A stretch of 64,000 nucleotides of DNA from Flavisericum labens (GTDB taxonomy: Bacteria; Bacteroidota; Bacteroidia; Flavobacteriales; Flavobacteriaceae), in assembly GCF_045446075.1 (NCBI RefSeq), contig NZ_JBJJBQ010000004.1:248001-312000 (forward strand). The letters run 5' to 3'. A program made the position numbers and the translations under genes. The notes beneath the pieces are model-generated. The model did no database searches and was not told the origin of the DNA. It was given only the letters and a program-made list of their open reading frames with translations. Positions 54,110-62,919 of the stretch are shown one piece after another. Position 1 is the stretch's first letter, and every line of letters begins with the position of its first letter.

Positions 54110-54556
54110 ATGAAAATAAATTGGGGAACCGGAATTGTATTAGCTTTTATAGGTTTTATAAGCTTCATTATGTACTTTATTGTTACAATGAATATTGACG
54201 ATAAGTACGACCATGACTTGGTTACTGAAGATTACTATGCCGAAGAATTAAACTATCAAAAAGATATTGATAAGCTTGAGAATGCTAAAAAACTAAGCGA
54301 AAACATATCCTATAAACGTGTAGAGGAGGGATTAGTGATTTATTTCCCTAATAACATTAATTATAAGGAAATCACAGGAAATATGTTCCTATATAGGCCA
54401 TCTAACAAACAATTAGACTTTGAAACTTTGATTTCATTGTCTAAACCTTATTTGCTCATACCTGACAAACGTTTGGTAGATGGCCGTTGGAACATTAAAA
54501 TAGACTGGCAGTATAATGGTAATGCCTATTTGTACAAAGAAACAATAATTTATTAA
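54110..54556 (+). CDS. ccoH: FixH-family protein CcoH
   Basis: Membrane-anchored protein of 148 residues with one N-terminal helix (about 5-26) followed by DLVTEDYYAEELNYQKDID, the typical FixH segment, and a periplasmic beta-domain. FixH/CcoH helps assemble or stabilise the cbb3 oxidase. It sits between ccoG and the SafE-like gene, one base before the latter. Confidence 0.92.
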   Translation: MKINWGTGIVLAFIGFISFIMYFIVTMNIDDKYDHDLVTEDYYAEELNYQKDIDKLENAKKLSENISYKRVEEGLVIYFPNNINYKEITGNMFLYRPSNKQLDFETLISLSKPYLLIPDKRLVDGRWNIKIDWQYNGNAYLYKETIIY

Positions 54557-54557
54557 T

Positions 54558-55259
54558 ATGCTTATCTCAGCATTTGTTTTAGGTTTATTGGGCAGCTTTC
54601 ACTGTGTGGGCATGTGTGGGCCTATTGCTTTTATGCTTCCGGTGGACAGAACTAGTGCTCTTAAAAAAGCTTCTCAAATTGCGGTCTATCATTTTGGTAG
54701 ACTTTTGGCATACAGCATTATAGGGTTGGTTTTTGGCATAATTGGGAAAAGCTTTTATTTATTCGGTTTTCAACAGCAGCTCTCTATAGCTATAGGTGTT
54801 ATTATGATATTAATGGTTTTAATTCCTCAACACCAATTAAACAAATACAGTTTTTCTAAACCCATTTATAAATTTATTTCTAAAATAAAATCTGCGCTTG
54901 GCAGTGCGCTTAAAAAAAAGCGAACCGATACGTTTTTAACTATTGGCTTTTTAAACGGGTTTTTACCATGTGGGCTAGTTTATATGGCTGTTTTTGCAGC
55001 AATAGGGACTGGAAACGTACTAAACGGCAGCTTATACATGGCTATTTTTGGACTTGGAACCATTCCGTTAATGACTACGGCAGTTTACTTTAGCCAGTTT
55101 CTAAAAAACTCCGCTCGGCAAAAAATCCAGCGAGCCATTCCTGTTTTTGTCGTGCTCATCGGGGTGTTATTTATTCTTCGCGGTTTAGGCCTGGACATTC
55201 CCTACATCTCTCCCGCTCCAGTTTACGATATGGCTTCTAGTAGCATGAACTGCCATTAA
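54558..55259 (+). CDS. Sulfite exporter TauE/SafE-like membrane protein
   Basis: Membrane protein of 233 residues with about six helices. GLLGSFHCVGMCGPIAFM at the start and FLNGFLPCGLVYMAVF in the middle are the paired Cys motifs of the DsbD/UreH-like SafE group. In cbb3 clusters such proteins are thought to assist copper or thiol chemistry during assembly. The direct substrate is unknown. It closes the cco run. Confidence 0.85.
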   Translation: MLISAFVLGLLGSFHCVGMCGPIAFMLPVDRTSALKKASQIAVYHFGRLLAYSIIGLVFGIIGKSFYLFGFQQQLSIAIGVIMILMVLIPQHQLNKYSFSKPIYKFISKIKSALGSALKKKRTDTFLTIGFLNGFLPCGLVYMAVFAAIGTGNVLNGSLYMAIFGLGTIPLMTTAVYFSQFLKNSARQKIQRAIPVFVVLIGVLFILRGLGLDIPYISPAPVYDMASSSMNCH

Positions 55260-55351
55260 GAACTTTTTTCTTCTTAAAAACGCAAGATTTTTTACGTTTC
55301 AATAAGATTTTCTGATTGACCATTAGAAAAATTGATAGCTTTTATTTCTTT

Positions 55352-55376
55352 TATAATAGTATTGCTATTATATTTG
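55352..55376 (+). promoter_or_regulatory. TetR operator overlapping the -7 element
   Basis: A 21-bp palindrome, TATAATAG-TATTG-CTATTATA (55352-55372), overlaps the consensus -7 element TATATTTG (55369-55376). It lies upstream of the tetR-ABC-hlyD-tolC genes. A bound dimer would cover the promoter, so autorepression is likely. Confidence 0.7.
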
Positions 55377-55395
55377 AAATCTAAGCAACTGAATT

Positions 55396-56067
55396 ATGAA
55401 AACTTTACTTTCAAATTTAAAAATTGCGGTTCCTGAACAAATTTATGTTAAGGACCCCGAATCTTCAGATTTAGGAAAACGTATTATTAAGCACAGTATT
55501 CTTTTAATCGATGAAATTGGTTTTGACTCTTTTACGTTTAAGAAATTAGGAAAATTAATTGGTTCGAATGAAAGTTCGATTTACCGCTATTTTGAAAGCA
55601 AACATAAACTACTGCTTTACTTATCTTCTTGGTATTGGGCATGGATTGAATATCAGTTAGTTTTTGAAACTTACAGCCTAAAACCAAAAGATAAACTAGA
55701 AAAAGCAATTGAAATAGTTACGCGAAGTGTTAAGGAAGACCCTAATTACTCACACATAAATAAGATTGCGTTAAACCAAATTATGGTGAATGAAAATTCA
55801 AAATCCTTCTTAACCAAAGAAGTTGACCAAGAAAACAAAGATGGATATTTTGTTATTTACAAGCGTCTAGTTCACAGAATTAGTGAGATGATTTTGGAAA
55901 ATAACCCAAAATATAAGTTTTCATTGAGCCTTGCCAGTACCATATTGGAAGGAAGCTTACATCAGCATTTTTTGAAAGACCATTTCGTATCTATCACCGA
56001 TTGTAATGCAGGATTAACCCCAACCGAATTTTACAAAAACCTAGTAATTAAAACCGTGAAATCCTAA
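55396..56067 (+). CDS. TetR-family transcriptional regulator
   Basis: Regulator of 223 residues. The N-terminal helix-turn-helix (about 30-75) contains IGFDSFTFKKLGKLIGSNESSIYRYFESKHKLL, the classic TetR sequence with its YRYF segment. The C-terminal ligand domain is unassigned. It is the first gene of an export operon, 2 bases before the ABC gene, and probably represses it through the palindrome in its promoter. The inducer is unknown. Confidence 0.9.
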   Translation: MKTLLSNLKIAVPEQIYVKDPESSDLGKRIIKHSILLIDEIGFDSFTFKKLGKLIGSNESSIYRYFESKHKLLLYLSSWYWAWIEYQLVFETYSLKPKDKLEKAIEIVTRSVKEDPNYSHINKIALNQIMVNENSKSFLTKEVDQENKDGYFVIYKRLVHRISEMILENNPKYKFSLSLASTILEGSLHQHFLKDHFVSITDCNAGLTPTEFYKNLVIKTVKS

Positions 56068-56069
56068 TT

Positions 56070-57737
56070 ATGGAACATTCCAAAATGACACCTTGGCGAC
56101 GCTTAATTGGGCTACTTCAATTGGAAAGGCGCGATATTAGACAAATTTTTTATTATGCTGTTTTTGGGGGTATCGTAGCTCTCTCGCTACCCTTGGGCAT
56201 CCAAGCTATTATAAATTTAATTCAAGGCGCTCAAATATCTACCTCGTGGATTATACTCGTTATTATCGTAACATTGGGTGTTGCTTTTTCTGGTGCCCTA
56301 CAGTTGATGCAGTTACGCATTATCGAGACCATTCAGCAACGTATTTTTACCCGTTCGTCATTTGAGTTGACATACCGTTTCCCAAAGATAAAAATGTCTG
56401 AACTGAGAAATTATTATCCGCCTGAGCTCGCCAATAGGTTCTTCGATACCCTAACGATTCAAAAGAGCTTATCAAAAATATTAATTGATGTTCCTACAGC
56501 GGTTTTACAAATTATTTTTGCACTTATACTACTTTCGTTTTACCACCCGTTTTTCATCATTTTTGGCATTCTGTTATTGGGGCTCATTTTTGTGGTTTTC
56601 AAATTTACTGCACAAAAAGGACTAGAAACCAGTATAAAAGAATCTAAAAACAAGTACAAAGTAGCTCACTGGATTCAAGAAATAGCACGCACCGTTATTA
56701 GCTTTAAATTATCTGGAAGCACCAATTTAGGACTCAGAAAGAACGATACACTGGTTAACGATTACTTGAAATCGCGGGAAAGCCACTTTAAAATCCTGAT
56801 GCTGCAATTTATCCAAATGATTAGTTTCAAGGTGATTGTAACGGCCAGTTTATTGCTTATTGGTGGCGCTTTGGTATTAAACCAAGAAATGAATATTGGA
56901 CAATTTGTTGCTGCCGAAATCATCATCCTTCTGGTTATTGCTTCTGTTGAAAAGTTGATTTTAGGACTAGAACCCTTTTACGACACTCTCACATCACTCG
57001 AAAAAATAGGAGAAATTGTTGATAAAGAACTTGAAAGTCAAAATGGTGAAACACCCATATTTTCAAAAGACATCAGGGTAGAACTTGACCAGGTATCCTA
57101 CGAAGTTTCAAACAGGGAAAAACCCATTTTAAAAGATATATCGTTCAGTATTAACGCTAAAAGCAGACTTTTAATTCAAGGGGAAAGCGGTGCTGGAAAA
57201 TCTACTTTACTTCAGCTAATTTCAGGAGTTATAAAATCGACTTCTGGGCACATCTATATAAACGATATGTTAATTGATAGTTTACACCTAAACCTATACA
57301 GGTCGCAGTTAGGGCTTTCTCTATCTGATGAAACACCTTTTGAAGGCTCTATAAGAGAAAATTTAACATTTGGAAATCCCAAAATTAGCGACGAAAAAAT
57401 TTATGAAATACTTGATGTCGTTGGATTAAAACCTTTTATAAAAGACCAACTTAAAGGACTAAACACGGTGCTCTATCCAGACGGCAAACAACTGTCGTTT
57501 ACCATATCAAAAAAATTGGTTTTAGCCAGAGCCATTTTAAAAGAACCTAAGTTATTAATTCTCGAAGACGCCCTAGATAGGTTTAATCAATCGGAATCCA
57601 ACACCATCATCGACTACTTAACCCACAAAGACAGGCCTTGGGGACTTGTTGTAGTCAGCAGTAGCGATGAATGGATTGAGCGATGTAATGAGCTTATCAA
57701 TTTAGATAGAGGTACGATAAAATTTAAACGCAGTTAA
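56070..57737 (+). CDS. ABC exporter subunit with degenerate ATPase site
   Basis: Half-transporter of 555 residues. A six-helix membrane domain (about 20-300) is followed by a nucleotide-binding domain (about 335-555). Walker A is intact (GESGAGKSTLL, near 371). The Q-loop Gln is missing (GLSLSDETPFEGS). The signature LSGGQ reads LSFTI. Walker B reads LLILEDALD with Glu and Asp swapped, and the H-loop His is replaced by Ser (VVSSSDEW). The family resembles bacteriocin/type I secretion exporters without a peptidase domain. ATP hydrolysis must be weak, unusual or absent. Confidence 0.88.
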   Translation: MEHSKMTPWRRLIGLLQLERRDIRQIFYYAVFGGIVALSLPLGIQAIINLIQGAQISTSWIILVIIVTLGVAFSGALQLMQLRIIETIQQRIFTRSSFELTYRFPKIKMSELRNYYPPELANRFFDTLTIQKSLSKILIDVPTAVLQIIFALILLSFYHPFFIIFGILLLGLIFVVFKFTAQKGLETSIKESKNKYKVAHWIQEIARTVISFKLSGSTNLGLRKNDTLVNDYLKSRESHFKILMLQFIQMISFKVIVTASLLLIGGALVLNQEMNIGQFVAAEIIILLVIASVEKLILGLEPFYDTLTSLEKIGEIVDKELESQNGETPIFSKDIRVELDQVSYEVSNREKPILKDISFSINAKSRLLIQGESGAGKSTLLQLISGVIKSTSGHIYINDMLIDSLHLNLYRSQLGLSLSDETPFEGSIRENLTFGNPKISDEKIYEILDVVGLKPFIKDQLKGLNTVLYPDGKQLSFTISKKLVLARAILKEPKLLILEDALDRFNQSESNTIIDYLTHKDRPWGLVVVSSSDEWIERCNELINLDRGTIKFKRS

Positions 57738-57739
57738 TT

Positions 57740-59089
57740 ATGCTTAATATATCCCACAACCAACTGAACAAAAAAGTTGACCTTAAAGAGTTTGAGTCGG
57801 GTAAAAATATAATGGACAAATCCTATTACAAATATTTTAACCGGTTTCTTCTGGCGGCGGCCATTATTGGGTTTATTGTTCTCTTTCTTCCATGGACACA
57901 GAACATAACTGGAAATGGTGTGGTAACTACTCTAAAACCCAACCAACGCCCGCAGGCCATCCAATCTCAAATCCCCGGTCGCATTGAAGAATGGTTTGTA
58001 AATGAGGGGGATTTTGTAAACGCCGGTGATACCATTCTAAGAATTTCGGAAGTAAAAAGCGATTATTTTGACGACCAATTGGTCGAAAGAACCAATCAAC
58101 AAATCCAAGCAAAATCATCATCAGCAAAGGCCTATCAAGATAAGGTTAAAGCCCTAAATCGACAAATAGCAGCAGTAGCAAGCGAACAAAAGCTAAAGTT
58201 TGAGCAGACCAAGAATAAATTGATGCAAGCTAGACTAAAAGTACAAAGCGATAGTATAGATTTAGAGGCGGCCAAAACAAATTTAACCATTGCAGAGAGA
58301 CAATTCAATCGAATCAAAACACTTCAAAAAGAAGGGTTAAAAGCGGTTAAAGATGTTGAAGAAAAACGTTTAAAATTACAAGAAACGCAAGCTAAACTAG
58401 TAGCCCAAGAAAACAAGTTTTTATCAACTAAAAACGAAGTGCTTAATGCACAAATTGAACTTTCTCGAATTAATCAAGCCTATGCGGACAAAATTGCTAA
58501 AGCTCAAAGCGAAATGTTTACGGCTCAGTCTGGTGAGTTTGACACCAAAGCGCAGGTTACAAAATTAGAAAACGCCTACTCTAATTATAAGGTTAGAAAC
58601 AGCTTGCTTTTCGTTACCGCACCACAAAGCGGCTATATTAACAAAGCTTTAAAAGGCGGTATCGGGGGGACTTTCAAAGAAGGCGAAGAACTCGTGGGTA
58701 TAATGCCAGAAAAATACGATTTAGCTGTTGAAACCTATGTTCGCCCAATAGATTTACCTCTTTTACACGTTGGTGAAAAAGTGCGTGTAGAATTTGATGG
58801 TTGGCCAGCTATTGTTTTTAGTGGTTGGCCAAATGCAAGCTACGGAACTTATGGCGCCAAAATAGTGGCTATTGAAAACTTTATTAGTACCAACGGAAAA
58901 TACAGGATTTTATTAGCTCCAGACGAAACCGATTATAAATGGCCAGAAGCCATACGCATTGGGTCTGGAGCACGCACTATTGCACTTCTTGAAGATGTGC
59001 CTATTTGGTTTGAAATTTGGCGACAAGTAAACAGTTTTCCACCAAACTATTATCAGCCAGAAAACAATGATAAAGCCTCAAAAAAATGA
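57740..59089 (+). CDS. HlyD-family membrane fusion protein
   Basis: Periplasmic adaptor of 449 residues with one N-terminal helix (about 33-52), a biotinyl-lipoyl-like segment (IPGRIEEWFVNEGDFVNAGDTIL), a long coiled-coil hairpin (about 115-285) and a returning lipoyl half (FVTAPQSGYINKALKGG). It would join the ABC subunit in the inner membrane to the TolC-like channel. It overlaps tolC by four bases (ATGA). Confidence 0.92.
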   Translation: MLNISHNQLNKKVDLKEFESGKNIMDKSYYKYFNRFLLAAAIIGFIVLFLPWTQNITGNGVVTTLKPNQRPQAIQSQIPGRIEEWFVNEGDFVNAGDTILRISEVKSDYFDDQLVERTNQQIQAKSSSAKAYQDKVKALNRQIAAVASEQKLKFEQTKNKLMQARLKVQSDSIDLEAAKTNLTIAERQFNRIKTLQKEGLKAVKDVEEKRLKLQETQAKLVAQENKFLSTKNEVLNAQIELSRINQAYADKIAKAQSEMFTAQSGEFDTKAQVTKLENAYSNYKVRNSLLFVTAPQSGYINKALKGGIGGTFKEGEELVGIMPEKYDLAVETYVRPIDLPLLHVGEKVRVEFDGWPAIVFSGWPNASYGTYGAKIVAIENFISTNGKYRILLAPDETDYKWPEAIRIGSGARTIALLEDVPIWFEIWRQVNSFPPNYYQPENNDKASKK

Positions 59090-60492
59090 GAATTCTTTTA
59101 CTGAACATAACACTTCTCTTTAGCTTGGTGCTTTATGCACAAGATAGCACCTCGGTAATTAGCTTGTCTGAATATTTGGGCTATGTAAAAGCCTACCACC
59201 CCATTGTAAAACAGGCTAACTTAGTTATTACCGAAGGCGAAGCAAAGCTATTAAAAGCACGCGGTGCATTCGACCCAAAACTTGAAGTGGATTACGGCAG
59301 AAAAAAGTTTAAAGGCACTGAATACTACAATAAACTCAATGCAACTTTTAAAATACCAACTTGGTATGGCGTAGAATTAAAAGGAAATTTTGAAGAAAAC
59401 GACGGGCTATACTTAAACCCAGAAGCGACCTTACCAGAAAACGGACTATACAGTGTTGGCCTTTCGGTTTCCTTAGCTCGTGGCCTTTTAACCAATAAGC
59501 GCATGGCGATGTTAAGGCAATCTAGAATGTATGTAAAACAAGCGCAAGCCGATAGACAGTTGTTTATAAACCGTATTCTCTACGAAGCCACATTGACCTA
59601 TTTTAACTGGTTAAGAAGCTATAACGAAAAGCAAGTTTATGACGATTTTTTAGACAACGCCGAGATGCGTTTTAATGGCATAAAAAAAAGCTATACCGTT
59701 GGCGAATCGCCAGCCATTGACACATTAGAAGCCAGAATTGCTCTCAACAACAGAAAATTAAATTTTGAAAAATCCAGAATCAAATTCATAAAATCCTCTC
59801 TAGAACTTTCTAATTACTTATGGTTAAACGAAAATACGCCTATTGAAATAAAAGAACATATAATTCCAGATATCAATACAATCCAATCTATTGATGCTAC
59901 TTTAAACACATCAGAATTGGATATTGAAAACATAGATTTAAGCAATCACCCAAAACTTCAATCTCTAGATTACAAACTGCAAAGTTTGAATATAGAAAAG
60001 CGTCTACAACGCAATGATTTGTTACCACAAATAGACCTACAGTATAATTTTCTATCACAAACGCCAGATATAGTTAGGTCCTTTAGCACATCGGCCTATA
60101 AAACGGGACTTAATATAAGTTTTCCTTTGTTTTTAAGAAAAGAACGTGGTGATTTAAGGCTAGCAGACATAAAAATGCAAGACACTAAATTTAAAATCGA
60201 AACTACAAAAGTCTCTCTTAAAAATAAAATTGACGCCATTAACCAGGAGCTTGAATCTTATAAAACACAAAATGAATTTATAGAAGTGATTGTTAATGAT
60301 TACAGCACTATGCTAAAAGCGGAAGAACGTAAATTCTTTTTAGGTGAAAGCTCATTGTTTTTAGTCAATTCCAGAGAATCCAAACTCATCGATGCCAGAC
60401 TAAAAGCCGTAGCCTTAGAAAATGATTTTTTCAACACCAAGGCAGGACTTTTCAACGTATTAGCTTTGTCTAACCTGAATTATAGTCCATAA
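59086..60492 (+). CDS. TolC-family outer membrane channel
   Basis: Outer-membrane efflux protein of 468 residues with a signal peptide (about 1-19, ending LYAQ) and two internally similar helical/strand halves typical of TolC (A-L-E-R pattern, YTVGESPAIDTLEARIALNN in the first half and FFLGESSLFLVNSRESKLIDARLKA in the second). It completes a tripartite exporter with the two genes upstream. Confidence 0.92.
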   Translation: MRILLLNITLLFSLVLYAQDSTSVISLSEYLGYVKAYHPIVKQANLVITEGEAKLLKARGAFDPKLEVDYGRKKFKGTEYYNKLNATFKIPTWYGVELKGNFEENDGLYLNPEATLPENGLYSVGLSVSLARGLLTNKRMAMLRQSRMYVKQAQADRQLFINRILYEATLTYFNWLRSYNEKQVYDDFLDNAEMRFNGIKKSYTVGESPAIDTLEARIALNNRKLNFEKSRIKFIKSSLELSNYLWLNENTPIEIKEHIIPDINTIQSIDATLNTSELDIENIDLSNHPKLQSLDYKLQSLNIEKRLQRNDLLPQIDLQYNFLSQTPDIVRSFSTSAYKTGLNISFPLFLRKERGDLRLADIKMQDTKFKIETTKVSLKNKIDAINQELESYKTQNEFIEVIVNDYSTMLKAEERKFFLGESSLFLVNSRESKLIDARLKAVALENDFFNTKAGLFNVLALSNLNYSP

Positions 60493-60530
60493 AAAAAGGA
60501 AGACATAGTAAATTTATCCTCCTTTTTTTT
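60491..60530 (+). terminator. Terminator after tolC-like gene
   Basis: AAAAAAAGGA and TCCTTTTTTTT pair around a roughly 19-nt loop, one base before the stop codon ends and through the T-run that follows. It closes the export operon. Confidence 0.8.
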
Positions 60531-60558
60531 GAGTTAGCCACTCTAAACAATTAATTAT

Positions 60559-61392
60559 CTATATTTTAAATGTTATTACTGGCAAAGTGGCATGGTTGGC
60601 CACATCTTCCCCTACGCTTCCTTCAAAGAAATGCGCTAAGCCTTTTTTACCATGTGTTGGCATGGCAATAATATCGGCGCCCATTTTGTTGGCAAAATTC
60701 AACACCCCATTTTCTATGTTGTAATCTGAGACGTAATGTACATCTTTCATCTTGTCCAAATTGCGCTCTGCTTTAGTTAAAAAGTTAACCACAAGTTTTT
60801 CAATTTCTATCGAACTTTTAAACCTTTCGTTGGGCAGGTTTACATATACTAGATTTAATTTAGATTCTAGTTTACGAAAAAAGTTAGTAGCTTTTAAATA
60901 AGATTCTATAGTTTCTTCCGAAAAATCACAGGCAAATACCACCTCATCAAAATTAACATCTGTAATATTGTTCTTTACAACAAGCACCGGAATTTCCGCA
61001 TGGCGCACAACACGCTCTGTATTTGAGCCCACAAAAAATTCTTTTATACCCGAAGCACCCTGCGACCCCATTATAATTAGGTCAGCGTTATTTTTTATAG
61101 CCACATCATTAACCTCGCTAAACACTTTATAATGCTTAATTATGGGTGTTACACGTACATCTTTCAAATAATCTTTTTTAAGAAAATCTTCAAATTTCTG
61201 CTCGGCAAGTTGCAAGAAAAACATGGCCTTTTGATTCTGCATGCCATCAGAGGCCGAAAGCATGATATCTGACATTTCTAACATGTGTAAAGCCAATAAT
61301 TCAGAATTAAACTTTTTAGCCAATCTGGCAGCCGTTTTTAAAGCATACTCTGAATGTTCTGAAAAATCTATAGGTACAATAATGGTTTTCAT
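60559..61392 (-). CDS. Universal stress protein (tandem UspA domains)
   Basis: Protein of 277 residues with two UspA domains. The first starts MKTIIVPIDFSEHSEYAL and has IMGSQGASGIKEFFVGSNTERVVR, the second ends IAMPTHGKKGLAHFFEGSVGEDVANHA. Both contain the G-x2-G-x9-G-S/N ATP loop, so it is better conserved than the paralogue at 43019. It follows hemN after 30 bases on the same strand and probably shares its FNR-type promoter. Confidence 0.92.
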   Translation of the reverse strand: MKTIIVPIDFSEHSEYALKTAARLAKKFNSELLALHMLEMSDIMLSASDGMQNQKAMFFLQLAEQKFEDFLKKDYLKDVRVTPIIKHYKVFSEVNDVAIKNNADLIIMGSQGASGIKEFFVGSNTERVVRHAEIPVLVVKNNITDVNFDEVVFACDFSEETIESYLKATNFFRKLESKLNLVYVNLPNERFKSSIEIEKLVVNFLTKAERNLDKMKDVHYVSDYNIENGVLNFANKMGADIIAMPTHGKKGLAHFFEGSVGEDVANHATLPVITFKI

Positions 61393-61422
61393 AATTTCTA
61401 GGTTTTTAAGTGAAACTAAATT

Positions 61423-62787
61423 TTAAACAGTCATTGAAAACAACTGGGCATTCGGTTGTTTTCGCTGCAGTAGCAAATCAAAAGCCATACAAATGTTGCG
61501 AACAAAAGGCCTGCCCAACGGCGTTACCTCTATACCATGACTATTTATATGCAATAAATTATCTTTTTCCATTTCGCTTAGCTTTATTAGTACATCTGGA
61601 ATTTCCTTGAACCACCATGACCCATCCCTCCAAGATGTTTTAAACTGACACATTAAATTAAGAATATGCTTTCGAATTACCAAGTCTTCTTCATTTAAAA
61701 TATGACCTCGATAAACGGGAATCTCACCTTTTTCCAACAAACCATAGTAATCTTCTATTTTCTTTACATTCTGAGAAAACCCGTACCAACTATCACTTAT
61801 CGAGGACACCCCTAGCCCTATCATGGCTTGAGTTTTCGAGGCCGTGTAACCCATAAAATTTCTGTGTAAACCACCATCCTGCATAGATTGGTACAAACTA
61901 TCTGTTTTTAGTGCAAAGTGATCCATACCTACTTCGGCATAACCCACTTCAGCCAATAACTTTTTACCAAGCTCGTATTGTTGACGTTTTTGTTTAGCCG
62001 AAGGCAAATCGTCATCATTAAAACCACGCTGTCCATTCCCCTTTATCCATGGTACGTGGGCATAGCTATAAAATGCCAAACGGTCTGGCAGCAGTTCCTT
62101 GGTTTTTAAAATCGTTTCCTGCACGTGCTCGATGGTTTGGAACGGTAGCCCAAAAATAATATCGTGCCCCACAGACGTATAGCCAATGGCTCTCGCCTCT
62201 TCGGTAGCTCGTTTCACATTTTCAAAAGATTGAATTCTATGAATGGCTTTTTGCACGGTTTCATTATAATCTTGCACACCGTAACTCACACGCCTAAAAC
62301 CAAGGTCGTACAAAGATTGTAAATGTTCTCGAGTGGTATTATTGGGATGCCCTTCAAAACTGAACTCATGATTTTCAGCAATTTCAGCATCTTTAATAAT
62401 ACCATTAATCAACCTTTTTAAATTTTCAGGACTAAAAAAAGTAGGTGTACCACCGCCAAGGTGCATTTCTTTTATTATAGGTTTTTCATCAAACGACTCT
62501 AAGTAAAGCTCCCATTCTTTTAAAACAGCATTTATATAAGGTGATTCTACATTATGCTGTTTCGTAATTCGTTTATTGCATCCACAAAATGTGCATAAAC
62601 TTTCGCAGAACGGCAAATGAAGGTACAAGCTAATGCCCTCATCAGAATTACTTTCCTTAAAAGATTTTATTAACGAATTCTTCCAAGCACTAGAAGAAAA
62701 CGTCTCGGGATTCCAATAGGGCACAGTTGGGTAACTCGTATAACGAGGCCCTGCAATATTGTACTTATTGACTAACGAACTTAACAT
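61423..62787 (-). CDS. hemN: Oxygen-independent coproporphyrinogen III oxidase
   Basis: Radical-SAM enzyme of about 454 residues for haem synthesis without oxygen. GPRYTSYPTVPYW is the HemN signature. The cluster ligands are in LPFCESLCTFCGCNK (C-x3-C-x2-C), and LGGGTPTFF is the SAM site. The GYTTLP-type C-terminal VTPLGRPFVRNICMAFD confirms HemN over HemW. I use the second ATG (62787) because the predicted transcript start near 62798 leaves only two bases before the first ATG at 62796. Confidence 0.95.
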   Translation of the reverse strand: MLSSLVNKYNIAGPRYTSYPTVPYWNPETFSSSAWKNSLIKSFKESNSDEGISLYLHLPFCESLCTFCGCNKRITKQHNVESPYINAVLKEWELYLESFDEKPIIKEMHLGGGTPTFFSPENLKRLINGIIKDAEIAENHEFSFEGHPNNTTREHLQSLYDLGFRRVSYGVQDYNETVQKAIHRIQSFENVKRATEEARAIGYTSVGHDIIFGLPFQTIEHVQETILKTKELLPDRLAFYSYAHVPWIKGNGQRGFNDDDLPSAKQKRQQYELGKKLLAEVGYAEVGMDHFALKTDSLYQSMQDGGLHRNFMGYTASKTQAMIGLGVSSISDSWYGFSQNVKKIEDYYGLLEKGEIPVYRGHILNEEDLVIRKHILNLMCQFKTSWRDGSWWFKEIPDVLIKLSEMEKDNLLHINSHGIEVTPLGRPFVRNICMAFDLLLQRKQPNAQLFSMTV

Positions 62788-62804
62788 ACCTAACATTTAT
62801 ACAA

Positions 62805-62847
62805 CAAAAATAAAGGAGCAGGTGTATTTAAAATATGACATATGTCA
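62805..62847 (-). promoter_or_regulatory. FNR-type promoter of hemN
   Basis: The box TGACATATGTCA (62836-62847) is a perfect 12-bp palindrome, the best of the five. On the minus strand, TATTTTTG (62812 to 62805) starts 24 bases beyond the box end. The box is also upstream of the divergent superoxide dismutase gene, but no -7 hexamer lies at the same spacing in that direction. Confidence 0.82.
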
Positions 62848-62919
62848 GCTCCAATATTTGCAATTGTTTTATTATTGTTTTAACTTTATATTTAATCTAT
62901 AAAAGCCATAAAAAATAAA

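Noticed and set aside
62836..62919. FNR box as activator of the superoxide dismutase gene
   Set aside because: In the plus direction the position 24 bp from the box reads ATTATTGT in place of TAnnTTTG, so only hemN fits the geometry.
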